Shown: positions 45,341 through 57,189, counted from the stretch's first letter. The stretch is DNA of 64,000 nucleotides from Desmodus rotundus (GCF_022682495.2 NC_071393.1:102847010-102911009); one strand, 5' to 3'. A program made the numbers and translations. Notes: a model not told the origin generated them from the sequence alone.

Positions 45341-45719
45341 AGGTGGTTTAAATGCTTTAGAAGCAGGGAAGGCATTTCTGGGAGATCTGTTTGACGCCTG
45401 TGTTTCACAGAGTGTGGTGGGTGTTCTCTAGTATTCACTAAGGGACAGAAGCCCCCTTCACCTGTAGGTTTTGGAAAATCCTGTCTTCCTTTCTGAGAAT
45501 GCTCTTAGCAGGTCTGTCCTCTCTCACCTGTAATGCCATGTACCCTACCTGGATTTTGGCTTCTGACTTATTTTCAGTAGCCACCAGCACGGTGGCTCAC
45601 TGTCCTGGTAGATGGTGGGACCTGGCGGAAGCCTGGGCTATCCTGGAAGCCTTTCCATTTGCTGGTGGTTGTCCGACTATATTCAGCTAAGTCAAAAGTA
45701 GAAGATATTGGTTGTTTCT

Positions 45720-46065
45720 TAGATTAGGTTCGTTAGAGGCAAGGCCTGTGTAAGTGGTTTACTGAGGAACTGCAGTCAGAAGAAAGCAGTAAGGAAGTGA
45801 GGGAAGTAGGAGGGAGCCAGAGAAGCGGCCGAGAAAATGTGCTTCTAGCCGAAGTCTAGCCTCTGCCTGATCCCTGTGGGACCACACAGTTGCCCACTTT
45901 GTGGCAGGGGCTCAGCCTTTTTTCCTTATTCATGGGTATCAATTTTCAGTCGGTTCTGAACTAGGTGATCCAAAGGACCTACCCGGAAAAGGGCTCAGTT
46001 GTGAACGCTCAGCAGCCAACACTCACTGCCCTGTGAAGCTTCACTGACCAGGCAGTCTTTATAAA
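45720..46065. repeat. Possible ancient repeat, unresolved
   Basis: 'gtaagtggtttactgaggaactgcagtcagaagaaagcagtaaggaag' with 'gcctctgcctgatccctgtgggaccacacag' and 'ccttattcatgggtatcaattttcagtcggttctgaactaggtgatcc' looks like an old interspersed repeat I cannot name. Confidence 0.3.
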
Positions 46066-46139
46066 CAGGGTTGACACTTGTACTTGTTAACGTTAGTGTA
46101 TCTCTTTCCATTCCCACATGGAGTTACCTGTGTAGGAAG

Positions 46140-46470
46140 ATAGTGGTATAATATTTATGTAGCACTTTGAACTTAAAAAATCAAGTTTATTTTCTTAGTT
46201 TGCTGTTTCCCTGCAAAAACCGTGTTAGGTAAGTAGATATTATTAATGCTTTACAGCTGAGAACATAGTAACATATAAAGGTTAAGTGACTTCAGGTCAA
46301 GTAGCAGCAGTTCCCACTGGGTACTCTGTTTAACCCTTGCACCCGTCCTATGAGATGGCACTGTTATCCCCAGAAGTTGGGATGCAGACAGGTAAGTGAC
46401 GTGTCTGTGTCCTTAGAGCTGGTACGCAGTGGAGCCTGTCCAACTCCACCTCTGCTTTAGCCCCAACATA
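46140..46470 (+). repeat. Two adjacent MIR-class fragments
   Basis: The first has 'aatatttatgtagcactttgaac' and 'ttacagctgagaacatagtaacatataaaggttaagtgactt'. The second has 'tgagatggcactgttatccccagaagttgggatgcagacag' and 'gagctggtacgcagtggagcc'. Confidence 0.6.
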
Positions 46471-48084
46471 CCCTGCAACCGCTAGGTGTGGAAGGCAGAA
46501 CCAAGTCCAAAACCCAAGTTCTGACCCCTACAACTCTTGCAAAGAGGCCTCTGAGCATAAATGAAGGGGCCATTGATGTGAAATTTTAAATTTCTCAACT
46601 GTTTAAAGCCAGCACAGCATAGCCAGCTGAGTTGTTAGAGCTCGGGGGGTTGCTCCATCAGGAGTAGCCACATTTGTGATATTTTAGTTGTTCAATTTGT
46701 ATTCATCTCATATTCCTGTCCAGATTGACATGACAGCTTGCGATGCCAGACACTATGTACCATAATTCTCTTGGTTTTTTCATAGTGAGGCATAAATAAA
46801 TTATGAGGTAGAACTTTGAGAATTTTTAATTAACTTAAGTTGAGAATACCACGGGGTAATACTATCTCAGGCATGTCGAATGCGGGAGAGGATAGGGTGT
46901 TCTGGCTCAGTAACCTACTTGTTTGGCAGACACTAGTGAGCGTTCTGTGCCGACGTTGGCTCGATAGCAAGGGGCCAGCTCTTCGTGGACAAGGAAATAG
47001 GGAGCTATGGCAGCAGCCAAACTTAAAGGAAGGGTATATTTAGGCCTCTAATGTTGTGTTTTTAGTTAATGATGTAGGATAACTCTGTTTTAAAGCTACC
47101 AAAGCGAAGGCGTTCTCACACTGTGTTCGTCAGCGCGGCAGTCTTGGTTGGGCCACCTGTGTGTGAAGTGCTGGAATGCAGTCCTGTCATTGGCCAAGTC
47201 AGCAAGCTTTGAAACAAGTCTTAGGAAATCCACTCATGACATTTTAACGTCAAAGCACATCTAACCTGTAACATACTATACGATGTGTGTCGGTGGTCAT
47301 GAGGGAGTCCGTTTGGGTTAGCTAAGGGAAAAACTGTCATTCGGTTCACAATAAAAATTAATTATACATGTCAGAAGCCAGCTGTGATTCTGGGGAAAGC
47401 GGATACCCAGAAAACATTTATTGAAATCTTATTGAAAATAAAAAATGAACTTCGGTTGTCCCATGAATATTTTAGCAAAGATTTTATGTTGAGGCTGGGT
47501 CTTAAAGTTTGGCTTTTCTTATTTAACATAAATTGTACATAGTTAGACATGAAAAAACTTCAGAACTTCTTGGGAATTAACTAATATATATATAATAAAT
47601 GAACTCACTGGTTAGGCTTGCTATACCTTCAATAACAGAAGGTTTTATTTCAGGTAGGTAAATATCAGACAGGTCTCCCCTCCTTCATCCCATACGCTCT
47701 GATTGATGTAGGTTATACCTTTTAAAGTGACAGGCTTTGCGAGTGTGTGTTCTGTCTTCCGTCCGTAGCCTTGTCTCCAGACTTGTGCTGGTGTATGCCG
47801 TTAGAGGTACCAGCTGCCCGAACACTTCCATAGGATGCTCTGCACCATTACATGCTATTCACTGTGAAAACCATTAAAGTAGGGGGTGTTATTTTCCCTT
47901 TCAACATATGCGTTTAAGTGTTGATGTTTTCCTTAACAATAACCTGCATATGTAGGGCCCTATTTAATAATATGTAGTGGGCAGTGAAGGACAAATAGGG
48001 TATGATTTAACCAAAATTCGCTTTCTAGCAAATAAGTATGTTCTCTACTGTAGATGCGCACGACTGTCATGTAAAGCAGCGTGG
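46471..48084. other. Unassigned non-coding DNA
   Basis: No repeat or exon is recognised. A short (TA)n patch lies at ~47584-47600. Confidence 0.35.
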
Positions 48085-48265
48085 ACTGTGTGTGTGTGCT
48101 AAGAACTGTTCTAGGTCCTGGAGGTAAAAGTAGCGAACTTCATAGAACAAGTTCTCACCCACTCAGAACTCACTTTCTAACGTGAGCTGGGAGAAGGACA
48201 GTAAACCGGTAAAGTAAATATCAACCGTTAAGTGCCCAGAAGAAAATAAAGTAGCATTAGAGAGA
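48085..48265 (+). repeat. Ancient mammalian repeat fragment
   Basis: 'gtgtgctaagaactgttctaggtcctggaggtaaaagtagcgaac', 'gttctcacccactcagaactcactttctaa' and 'ggacagtaaaccggtaaagtaaat' match the common 'ctgttctaggcgctggggatacagcagtgaacaaaac...agcttacattctagtg...acaataaac' pattern. The family name is not resolved by eye. Confidence 0.55.
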
Positions 48266-49129
48266 ACTAGATTACCACTGTAGTAATACTAATATTTAAC
48301 GTCACTCGGCGTGTTATAATTCAAGATGATGAATTGCTTAAGTTTAAAGTTGTCATCACTTCAGGTGCACTAATTTCTGTCCCCCAAAGCCTCCTCAAGA
48401 TTTCCTGAATGTATGCCAAACAGAGTTCTGTTTCTACCCATGGAGAGTTAACTGCCACCGAAGTTCCCTCCCTCCCCTCCCCCCGCTGTAAACACCCGCA
48501 GCACTGGCCAAAATACATTAAATAACTGTTGGCAGCATTGGACAAGCGGCAGCTCAGGGCTGTGGTCCCTAAGAGAAGGAAAGTAGAGGAGCCAAGCACC
48601 CTCCCACATCTTACTGCCTGAAGGCAGTTTCCGGGGACTGTTACAGAGATGAGGAACCAAACAGCCCTGTGATCTCACTGGGTTGATGAGCCAGAGATTG
48701 CAGTGGAGGCAGCTGGGGCTTGTGAGGGAGGGCCGGAGAGGTGAGGAGCCTTCTTCACAGGGAGGAAGAGTTCTGGACAGCTGCAGAGGAGGCCCCTTGA
48801 GCCCTTGGCTAAGTACTGCTTTGCTCACTTGTAGGACAGAACTCCACAGGGTGGGGAAAGAACCACTGGAAAGCAGTAAGTCCAGTCACTTCTGTAGCTC
48901 ACAATGGGCTGGGGATAGTTCACGTTCCCCCCCGAGGGGCGGAAAGACCCTCCTGATACAAGGGAAATAGGATAGAGTCTGCAGAAGAGGATCACTTAAG
49001 TAATGAGGCTGAATTATCCCGAGATCAGAGTCTGCTCTGGACCTGCCCCAACAGTTCTTAAAAGCAAGCCTTGAGAGGGAAAACTGATCTGAAGCAGCTT
49101 AACTGCCTGCCAGAACAAGTCCACCTGCA
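48266..49129. other. Unassigned non-coding DNA
   Basis: No repeat is recognised. Frames at 48448-48828 (-) and 48683-48970 (+) overlap on opposite strands over a GC-rich patch and have no known motif. Confidence 0.35.
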
Positions 49130-49990
49130 AGAACAGCCAGCATCCAGAAGCACAAAACTCAGTTACTAGCAATGCATAAAGCAGTAAAATATGATCTGTT
49201 GTGTGTGGTGGTGGGGGTGGGGATCAAGCAATAGAAACAAACCCAGGTAGTACAGACGGAATGAGTAGACCAGAAGGCTAAAACAACTGCCACAATTCCG
49301 TTTCTTACGATCAGGAGTGTAGAGGAAAACATAAACATGTTGAGAGGAGTGGAAGTATAAAAAAAGACCCAAGTAAGACATCCAAAGGTGGAAAATGCAC
49401 AGGTTGAGGTCACAGCAAAATGGAAACTGCAGAAGAAAAGATCAGTGAACTTAAAAAAGAGCAATAGAAAGTATCCAGAATAAGGCAGAAGGAGGAAAAT
49501 GACTGAAAGAAAGGAAGAGAGCCACTGTAAACTGGAAGAACATCAAATGGTCTCAGGTGTTTGTAATCGGTGTCTTAGAAAAATGGGGGTGGGGTGCGTA
49601 GAAGAGGAAAGAAAAGAATGGCCATAATTTTTTTCAAATTTGATGGAAGTGATAACTCCACGATCTGACCTGGTCAGTGAACCCCAAAGAAAAGAAACAT
49701 AAGGAATCCCAGAGTAAGACTCATCGTAATCAAATTGCTGAAAGCAAAAGTGAAAATTTTAGAAAAGATGTAACTAGTAACTACAGTGACCGAAAGCAAA
49801 TCAGTGGTTGTTGAGAAAGAAGAAAGGAAGGGCGGGGTTGGGGCAGGGGGCAACTGGCTGCCAGGAATCCAGAGGGGAACCTTTCTATGTCTTGATTGGA
49901 GATATGGTTACATAATGATATTCATTTGTCAAAACTCATCAAATTGTGCACTTAAAATTGGTGAACTTCAGTAAATATAACTTGTACTTA
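49130..49990 (+). mobile_element. Ancient HAL1 or L1 ORF1-to-3'-end fragment
   Basis: The ORF1-like nucleotide phrases are 'gatcagtgaacttaaaaaagagcaatagaaagtatccagaa', 'catcaaatggtctcaggtgtttgtaatcggtgtcttagaaa', 'caaatttgatggaagtgataactcc' and 'agactcatcgtaatcaaattgctgaaagc'. They lead within ~60 bases into an L1 3' end ('gaacctttctatgtcttgattggagatatggttacataatg', 'caaattgtgcacttaaaattggtgaac'). The absence of ORF2 fits HAL1. An internal deletion of an L1 is the alternative. It is far more diverged than the two HAL1-like copies at 13 and 23 kb. Confidence 0.7.
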
Positions 49991-50894
49991 ACTAAAGCTG
50001 ATTTTTAAAGTACGCAAAACAGGTTTTTATAAACATTCGAGGGTTTGATGACAGCCCTCGTGGAGTGCACAGTGTGACGAGTCCTTCAAGCAGCTCACCT
50101 AATCTCATGCCGAGGTGATCCGGCAGAACCGTTGGCTGGTTCTCACCAGCCCGCAGGCTGGGATGCTCTGTTGTGGAGACTTCGGAATGAATGTGGGCAG
50201 CAGATCTGTGTTCAGAGTAGGGTAAGCAGTAGAGAGATTGGGGACCATGTGTTTTGAAGAAAATCAAGACTAAGTGTTTGAGAGAGGAGGAGATACTGTA
50301 GGAAAGGGGCAAACCATCTCTAGATACTTGTATGGGGCTTGGATTCCACCCCCGAACGTTCTGGCTACAGGAAAGTAGGTTTCTACCCACTGCAGAGTTT
50401 TTCAGTTGTTCAAGTTTGTCAACTTTTTGGACTGGACAGTATTTGGCAAGGATGGTATGCTGTCAAGGAGATTCTAGAAACTTCTGAATAACATGCCCCA
50501 ATTTCAGTTTGTGTTAATGCTTTTAAAGTGTGAACTGTGATTGCACAAATGACTTAAATTCGTCGGTCTCCCTGGTGTCTCCTGCTTAATCTGTCTGCCC
50601 CAGCCGACAGGGTTGATGACTGCTGGTTTTTGTAACTCATTCTTACAAATCCTACTTGTATGTGATGCTGTATTTTCCTGGTTCTTCTCTCACTTTTGTT
50701 GTGGTTCTTCATTTATGATGATGGAAAGAGAGTTTGATTGGTGACTGGACTACATTGCTTTCAAAGTGATTCCCAAAGCTACGATCTCATAAATTACATT
50801 ATGAAAGTTTATATAAACCCCCTCCCCAAAACTTAGAAATTCCTTTCTAAAAACAGTATAATGATAGAGTATGCAATGAAGTGTACACTTGCCC
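49991..50894. other. Unassigned non-coding DNA
   Basis: No repeat or exon is recognised. The 132-codon minus-strand frame at 49992-50390 has no known motif. Confidence 0.35.
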
Positions 50895-51035
50895 ATTCAC
50901 TCAGGAAATCACTTGTCCTCTCCAAGTCAGTTTCCTTATTTTACAAAATGGGGATAATCGTATCTACATTTGGTGGCCACGTGCACCAAATGATTAAGTA
51001 AAATAAAACACATGAAAATGCTCTATCTTGAAAAC
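50895..51035 (-). repeat. MIR fragment (antisense)
   Basis: 'tgtcctctccaagtcagtttccttattttacaaaatggggataatcgtatctac' is the reverse of the MIR core. Confidence 0.8.
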
Positions 51036-51832
51036 ACACTCTATATACAGAGATGAGTACTAATTTGGTTATGAAGGTGCCGACGCTTATTTTATAAATG
51101 TTTCAGGTTTATTATGTTTAGAGTTATATCCAAGCAGAGGATTTTATACACATAGATTGCTAATCTAGTTAAACTTAACACATTAAGTATATCCCAAGGA
51201 ATGTTGGCTTATCACGTATTGTAAATAAGGCTTGTTTACTCTGGTCGCAGTTTTATTCTCTAAAAGTTGCTTTGATAGATGGTATCGTTAGGGTTCAGGA
51301 CAAGCTTCATCCACTAGATAGCAACACCTTTTTTTTTGGTAAAATTTATTTATATTCTGTCTCTTCCCAGAAATTAGAGGCAGGGCTGGTTTATTTTGAG
51401 CAGCAATCTAGAGGCAGAGTCCTAAGGCACGTCTGTCCCTTTGCTTCTCTTCCTTCAGCTAGGTAGCGAGTATAGTGACACAGCACTGACCCTGGTCATT
51501 TTTGGCTGCAGTTCTTGGAGTTTTGCTCCACAGCATCAGCCAAGGAATAAGCACTGTGTTATTTACTGCGTCGGTAGACCACCTCATCCATGGTAATAAT
51601 CTTACCGACTTCATCTCCGATCAGATCTGAATCCCACTGTACTCAATATCAGGCCATTTTACTTTCCCACTGATTTTTTGATTATGTGTAAATGGATTAT
51701 CTACAGATTCTGCACATCAAACTGTTTTCTCTGAGATGTCCCTTACCCCTTATTCTTATCTTTCAGCTCTTAATGTCTCAAGGGATGTAAATTAATTTTA
51801 TTAATAGCTGAAGTTGGGTAGGGATGACAACA
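51036..51832. other. Unassigned non-coding DNA
   Basis: No repeat or exon is recognised. Confidence 0.35.
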
Positions 51833-51859
51833 GTAATTCTTCACCGTACATAGAATGTA

Positions 51860-52087
51860 TTTTTTAAATTTTACTTGTTTATTTTAGAGAGAGGGGAAGG
51901 GACTGAGAAAGAAAGGGAGAGAAACATCCATGCGTGAGAGAAACATCAATAGGCTGCCTCTTCCACACCCCCAGCAGGGAACCTGGCTTGCAACCCAGGC
52001 ATGTGCCCTGACTAGGAATCGAACCAGCGACTTTTCACTTTGCAGCACGCTGGTCAACCAGATGAGCCATGCCGGTCAGGGCAAAAA
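51860..52087 (-). mobile_element. VES-type bat SINE, best preserved antisense copy
   Basis: In minus orientation the element begins with a tRNA-like head ('gccctgaccggcatggctcat', box-B-like 'ggttcgattcctagtcagggc'), then 'catgcctgggttgcaagccaggttccctgctggggg', a (ct)-rich body and an A-rich tail. The intact head makes this the clearest internal promoter of the set. A duplication is not found next to the tail. A similar pair, taattcttcac (51834-51844) and taattcttac (52088-52097), would put ~16 extra bases beyond the tail (see findings). Confidence 0.9.
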
Positions 52088-52097
52088 TAATTCTTAC

Positions 52098-53568
52098 AGT
52101 GGAAGATGGCATTTAAAATCCGTGCCGCGGCTTTCCTCTTTTACCAGATGTGTGAGGTCTTAGTAACATGCCGAAGGACTTGGTTAGTTGTTGTTGGGAC
52201 TGATGCTCAGCCAAGTGTCTTGCCCTGGATCTAGCGTTCTTGCCACTGCCACATCATGTCCCGGTGCTGCTGTGGTCACCACTGGATTGTCGTGTCATAT
52301 GCCGTTCCTACTTCTCTGAATACATTTGGATTCTCATCAGATACTGTCAGAATGTAAAAGTTTTAAGATAGAATATGCAGAGGAGAGAGCATCTTTGTGT
52401 ATGATCACTTCTAGTCATTTTCATTAGTGACTGACTTCATCTGAGGATTGTTCAGAAGGTTACTGCACAATGCTGGATGCTTTGATGCTTTTGCCCACAG
52501 ATTTAATGATATAGTGACCCAGGCTTTCCTTAGTTACCCCAAATTTCTTTTAAATATATAGCCAACAGACAAATATTGGTGAACATGTAAGAACTCAGGA
52601 TATAGAATTTTTATGAGCCCTTACTGAAGAAATTACCAGAAGACAAATTTCACCCAAATAGGTTAATGGAGACTCTGGCATAGTGACTAGCATCTCATCA
52701 TTGAATGCAGTGTGCTCCGTAGAACTGAAACAGGAGAGACTGATTGCCACAGAAAGGAATGTAAATATTACAAAATCTGACAATGTAGAAAAAAGAAATA
52801 GTAAAATAAAAGGTGAAATAGGAAGAGGAGGAAAGGTGAGAAGTAGTGTACCATGCTGATGTCCTCGGATTTTGTAGCTGGGAGACAAAAACTATCATTT
52901 AAAACAGAAAGATATGAGACTATTCAATGGTTAAAAAAAGCAAACAGCAAGAAACATTATAAAATCAATTAAAAGTGTGTGGGGGAGGATGATAGAGAGG
53001 AAATGAAAACATTCTCATCATTGCTCTTATTAGGAGTGCAACAATGTTTATGTAGTTGTGTATGTAAAAGTAAGCACAAAAATAGAAATACAACTCTTCT
53101 GAGTAATAATATAAAATACAGAACATAAGGCAAAGAAATCACAGACCATAATGTGAAAGATTTTTTTAAAAGGCACTACAGAAGCTCAGAAATGGAATTA
53201 AAAAAAAAAAAACCACTTAGAGTAAGTAGTATCACACATGTAATGATCCTTATTATTTTCAGAGTCTGTATTTGCAGATTTGCCCACTCACGAAAGCTTA
53301 CTTGTAACCCTCCAGTCACTGCTGGTGGCGTTTTCCCAGTCTCCGTGGGGGTGAGCAGCGTAGTGAAGAACTTGAGTTGCCAGCTGAGGTTGAACAAGAC
53401 AACACTCTGCCTTTTTATTTCAACTCTCATACCATAAACAGTTATTTGTAAGAAATGTATATAAACAAGGTGCCTTTAAAACAGAAACATGCATGAAAAA
53501 GGTTACATTTTTATCAGTTGACAAAAACATCGTGTCCAGAGGCTCACAGGAACCTAACCCCATATTTC
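52098..53568. other. Unassigned non-coding DNA
   Basis: No repeat is confidently recognised. 52920-53200 is A-rich and could be decayed L1. Confidence 0.35.
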
Positions 53569-53840
53569 CCCTTGGTCAGCAATTTTCAGGCTTTTCCTCT
53601 CATGGCCACATAAACTAATTAGTTAAATTCTCCAGGGACACCAAAAATTGTACTTTTTGCAGCTCTGACAAAAATAGCATATAATTTTGATTTATTCACA
53701 CTGGACAGCTATTGTCTTACTACCATTTTTTTATTTGACAGTCTAAGGGAAAAGAAGTCAGTGCCCCTGACTAAATAGTCAGGTATTTCATGTTTCAAAC
53801 ATTCTTGTGGCTCCCTGTTTGAAAAATCACTGTCCTAGGT
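53569..53840. mobile_element. hAT-type (Charlie-like) non-autonomous DNA transposon
   Basis: A 256-bp element (53577-53832) has hAT-like ends. The right end reverse-complemented reads 'cagtgatttttcaaacagggagccac', like the CAGTGGTTCTCAA class, and the left end is 'cagcaattttcaggc'. It is flanked by 8-bp repeats cccttggt and tcctaggt (6 of 8 identical), the duplication size typical of hAT. There is no coding capacity. The internal 'ggtgtccctgg...' phrase fits a mammalian Charlie-type element, but the subfamily is not named. Confidence 0.7.
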
Positions 53841-53959
53841 ATTCACTAATTCAGTGTCTGTAATAACTTTATAAAATGTAACTATGGCAAATAAGCATCG
53901 GCGGTACTTGGGGCCGACTCTAACAAAAGATACGTAAGACTTATGCACTGAAAACTGTA

Positions 53960-55048
53960 AGACATCGCTGAGAGAGAGAACATATCTCTAAATATATGAA
54001 GAGCTACGCCACTTGCACAGATCAGAAAACTCAGTGTTTGTGTCAGTTCTTGTCAAATTGACTTGTAAATTCAACACACTCCCAGTGATAATTCCAGCAG
54101 ACTTTTTAAAAATTGGCATTCCCTTGAAAACACAAAAACCTAAAAACGCCAAAACAGTTTTGAAAAAGACGAACAGAATTAGAATGCTTATACTAACTGA
54201 CTTTAAGACTTTTTTAAAGCTACAATAATCAAGACTGTGATATTGATGAAAAGATATATAATAGAGTCCAAAAATAGACCCACGTACATATGGACAACTG
54301 ATTTTTATCAACTGTGCAAGGGAAAATCAGTTGAAAATGAATAGCCTTTTAAGGTGCTGGACCATTTGGATATCCGTGTGCAGAAATATCAACCTTGATT
54401 CATACCTTTTACTATGTACAAAAACTAGCTCAAAAAGGACCATAGACCTAAATACAAAATTTCTAAAAGGAAACATAGGAGAAATATTTTTGTGATTTTG
54501 GATTAAACAAAGATTTCTTAGATACAAAACCAAAAGCATCATTCATAAAGGACAAATTGATAAATTAGACATAAAAATGAAAAGCATTTGCTCTTTGAAA
54601 AAGATTGTTCAGAGAAAGGAAAGGTGAGATGTAGACTGGGAGAAAAATATTTGCAAATCATCTCTCTGATAAAAAAGAATTTGTTTTCAGAATATATAAA
54701 GATTTCCCAAAACTCGATAATGAGAAGAGAAGATAGCCTAATCTTTAAATATGGCCAAAAGATTCGAGCAGACACTCTACCAAACAAGATATACAGGTGT
54801 CACATTAGCACATGAAAGTCGTCTTAGTGTTATTAGTCACTAAGGAAACACAGGTTAAAACCACAGTGAGATGTGGCTCCATACTCATAAGGATGGCTGA
54901 GATTAAAAGATGACAATACCAGGGCTGACAGGATGTGGCGCAAGTGGAACTCACTGGTTATGGGAACGCCAAGTGGTGCAACCGGTTTGGAAAATAATTT
55001 GGCAGTTTCTTAAAAAGTTAAAACACATATCTGCCACATGTCTAGCTG
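53960..55048 (+). mobile_element. Old L1 ORF2 C-terminal region (left part of a split copy)
   Basis: Sense ORF2 phrases include 'aattccagcagactttttaaaaattggca', 'aagctacaataatcaagactgtgatattg', 'agacccacgtacatatggacaactgatttttatc', 'ggaccatagacctaaatac' and 'ggataaggatggctg'-like motifs. It stops at the 896-bp element and resumes at 55947. Stops and indels throughout. Confidence 0.82.
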
Positions 55049-55321
55049 CCGTGTTTTTCAGACTATAAGATGCACCTAGGTTTTAGAGGAGGAAAATAGG
55101 AAAAAAATTTGAAGCAAAAATGTGGTAAAATATTTAATAGCATCCTTTAAAGCAGAAATCCTTTCCCGCTTTGACATCTTTCCATAATTACGGTAGATTC
55201 AGCAGGAGACTACGGTACGCTATCGTACCTTTCTACAGCAAAACACAGTAATGACAGAACTATCAGCACTGTGTCCTTCATAGTTATGGGGCGCTGTAGC
55301 CGAGAACATCAGTGGATGACG

Positions 55322-55374
55322 CACTGTTATGGGGGATCTGCTGCTGACACTGTTATGGGGGGATGTGCTGCTGG
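55322..55374 (+). repeat. Two-unit tandem duplication inside the 896-bp element
   Basis: Both units begin with a cactgttatggggg block and end with a gctgctg block. They differ by a one-base insertion and two substitutions. Confidence 0.85.
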
Positions 55375-55443
55375 AGGGCCACAGGCTGTGCAACACTCTT
55401 ACATGGGGACAGCAGTGTTGCACAACCTGTGTGGCTCTGCAGC
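55367..55443. repeat. Internal inverted repeat of the 896-bp element
   Basis: Arms 55367-55397 and 55414-55443 are ~30 bases, mostly complementary with a few mismatches, around a 16-base loop. Confidence 0.8.
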
Positions 55444-55867
55444 TGTTGCCAGATTACAGCTCCAACCTGTCCAAGCATGATGGGAGTTGTAGTTTGGCAA
55501 TAGCTGCAGGGCCCTGTCAAATTCCACATTGTCAGGTGACCCTGCAGTGGAATTTGCCTATGTTAATGTAAACGGGGGACACACCAGTCATGTGATAGAG
55601 GCATGTATGGGTGCCGCAGGCTTTCTTCTCCTAACCTGCCTGCACCGCCTGTACCCTCCTCCCTAGCACTATAGTGTGCCGCAGTAGGGACTCTGCTCCT
55701 GCCTCCCTTGCTTCACACTGCCGGGACACCCCCTCTTCCCAGCCCAGGGCCTGCAGTACCACCCCACTCCTGCTGCAGCTGGCTTCCTGAAGCGGTAACC
55801 CTGCTCCTGCCTCCTGTGACCCCGCTTCACCCCCCGCTCCCCCCCCAAGTGAGCCAGGTAAGCTATA

Positions 55868-55935
55868 TTCGGACTGTAAGACGCACCCCCGTTTCCCTCC
55901 CAAATTTGGGGGGGAATGTGCATCTTATAGTCCAA
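55868..55935. repeat. Fold-back hairpin at the right end of the 896-bp element
   Basis: ttcggactgtaagacgcac (55868-55886) pairs with gtgcatcttatagtccaa (55918-55935), with C-rich and G-rich inner arms around 'caaatttg'. The terminal motif is thus present twice at this end, in opposite orientation. Confidence 0.85.
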
Positions 55936-55946
55936 AAAATATGGTA

Positions 55947-56505
55947 CTCCTAGGTGTTTACTTAAGAGAATGGAAAGCATATGTTCATACAAACACTTGC
56001 ACATAAATATTTCTAACAGCCTTACTTGCATTTGCCAAAAATAAGAACTAACCTGATGTCCATCAACAAGTGGATGGATGAACAGATTGTGGTTTACCCT
56101 TACAAGGAAGCACTCCTTAGCAGTAACAGTAATGAACTATTGATACATTCAACAACATGGATAAATCTCAAAATAATGATGCTAAGTAAAAGAAATCAAA
56201 CCCCACCAAAATAGTACATAGGGTAAGATTTCATTGCTAGAAAATGCTAGAAAATGCAATCTAGTCTATGGTGACAGAAAACCATCATTGGCTGCCTTGG
56301 CATGAGGAAGTGCTTGGAAGGGAGGGCTGAGTTCAAAGGGGCACGGTGAGGAAACTGTGGGTTGTAGATACGCACACAATTTCTATCGTGATGGTGGGTT
56401 TCATAGATATACGAGCATGTGAAACTTAGAAAATTGTACATTATAAATAGATGCAGCTTATCTCTTCGTTATAACTCAGTAAAGCTATTTTTAATCAAAA
56501 ACAAT
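55947..56505 (+). mobile_element. Old L1 3' end (right part of the split copy)
   Basis: It resumes with 'ctcctaggtgtttacttaagagaa', then 'gtccatcaacaagtggatggatgaacag', 'aacatggataaatctc', 'gggttgtagatacgcacac' and 'gaaaattgtacattataaatagatgcagc', a standard old L1 ORF2 end and 3'UTR. Confidence 0.82.
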
Positions 56506-57189
56506 AATAGCAATACAAGCTGGAAGTATAGCATATATCTTGTACCTATCAATATATGTAAATATTCTAAACTTACATATTGAAAAAATTGGATCACATA
56601 AAAAATATAATTATGGGGTATATATAAGACACATCTAAAAATGTTATTTAAATTGAGCGTAAAATTATGGAGCCTGCCAATGAAATGCAAACAGATTTAA
56701 AAAAGCAGAAGTTGCAATCTTAAAGATTTAATTCAGAGTAAAAAACTATTAAGCAAGTAAAAAAAGGCTTCTGTAGAGTAAAAAGGGATGCAACCCAATG
56801 AAAGTCTGAGTTATGATTGTTATGTATCCTATAACAGCATCACGTTCCTTAAACAAAATGTACAGGAAATACAAGAAAAAGAGAAACAAATTTTGCATTG
56901 TATGCATGTAATATGACCTTTATATGCTGAAAAGAGAAACTATTTCTTCTTTACAAGCACTCACAACTGTTCATACAAGTGTTCAAGTAATATTTTACAC
57001 ATAAAAAGTAAAATAAAAAATATACTTTAAAGAGGAATGGAAAATTCTTAGCTTTATCTGGGAGTGAGGAAAGGCTTGCTAATTATGAGGTAAAATCTGG
57101 AAACCATTAAAAATACTGACATTTCATTGTATAAACTTATAAAAAATCTACATGACAAAAAAACCTATCTTAATTAAAATGAAAATGCA
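56506..57189 (+). mobile_element. Probable further degraded L1 sequence
   Basis: A/T-rich sequence with weak ORF2 endonuclease-region resemblance ('gcaaacagatttaaaaaagcagaagttgcaatctta'). The assignment is tentative. Confidence 0.35.

Larger units (their letters stand above)
55049..55944. mobile_element. 896-bp terminal-inverted-repeat element, family not identified, nested in L1
   Basis: The ends are inverted repeats: 55049-55075 (ccgtgtttttcagactataag...) and 55918-55944 (reverse complement ccatattttttggactataag...), both continuing atgcac. The inner sequence is GC-rich and unlike the A-rich host L1. It holds a tandem duplication of ~26 bp (55322-55347, 55348-55374), an internal hairpin (55367-55397 with 55414-55443), and a second copy of the terminal motif facing the right end (55868-55886). 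No transposase frame is seen, so it is non-autonomous. TA flanks the right side (55945-55946) and a TG the left, so a TA duplication is possible but not clean. The superfamily is open. Confidence 0.75.
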
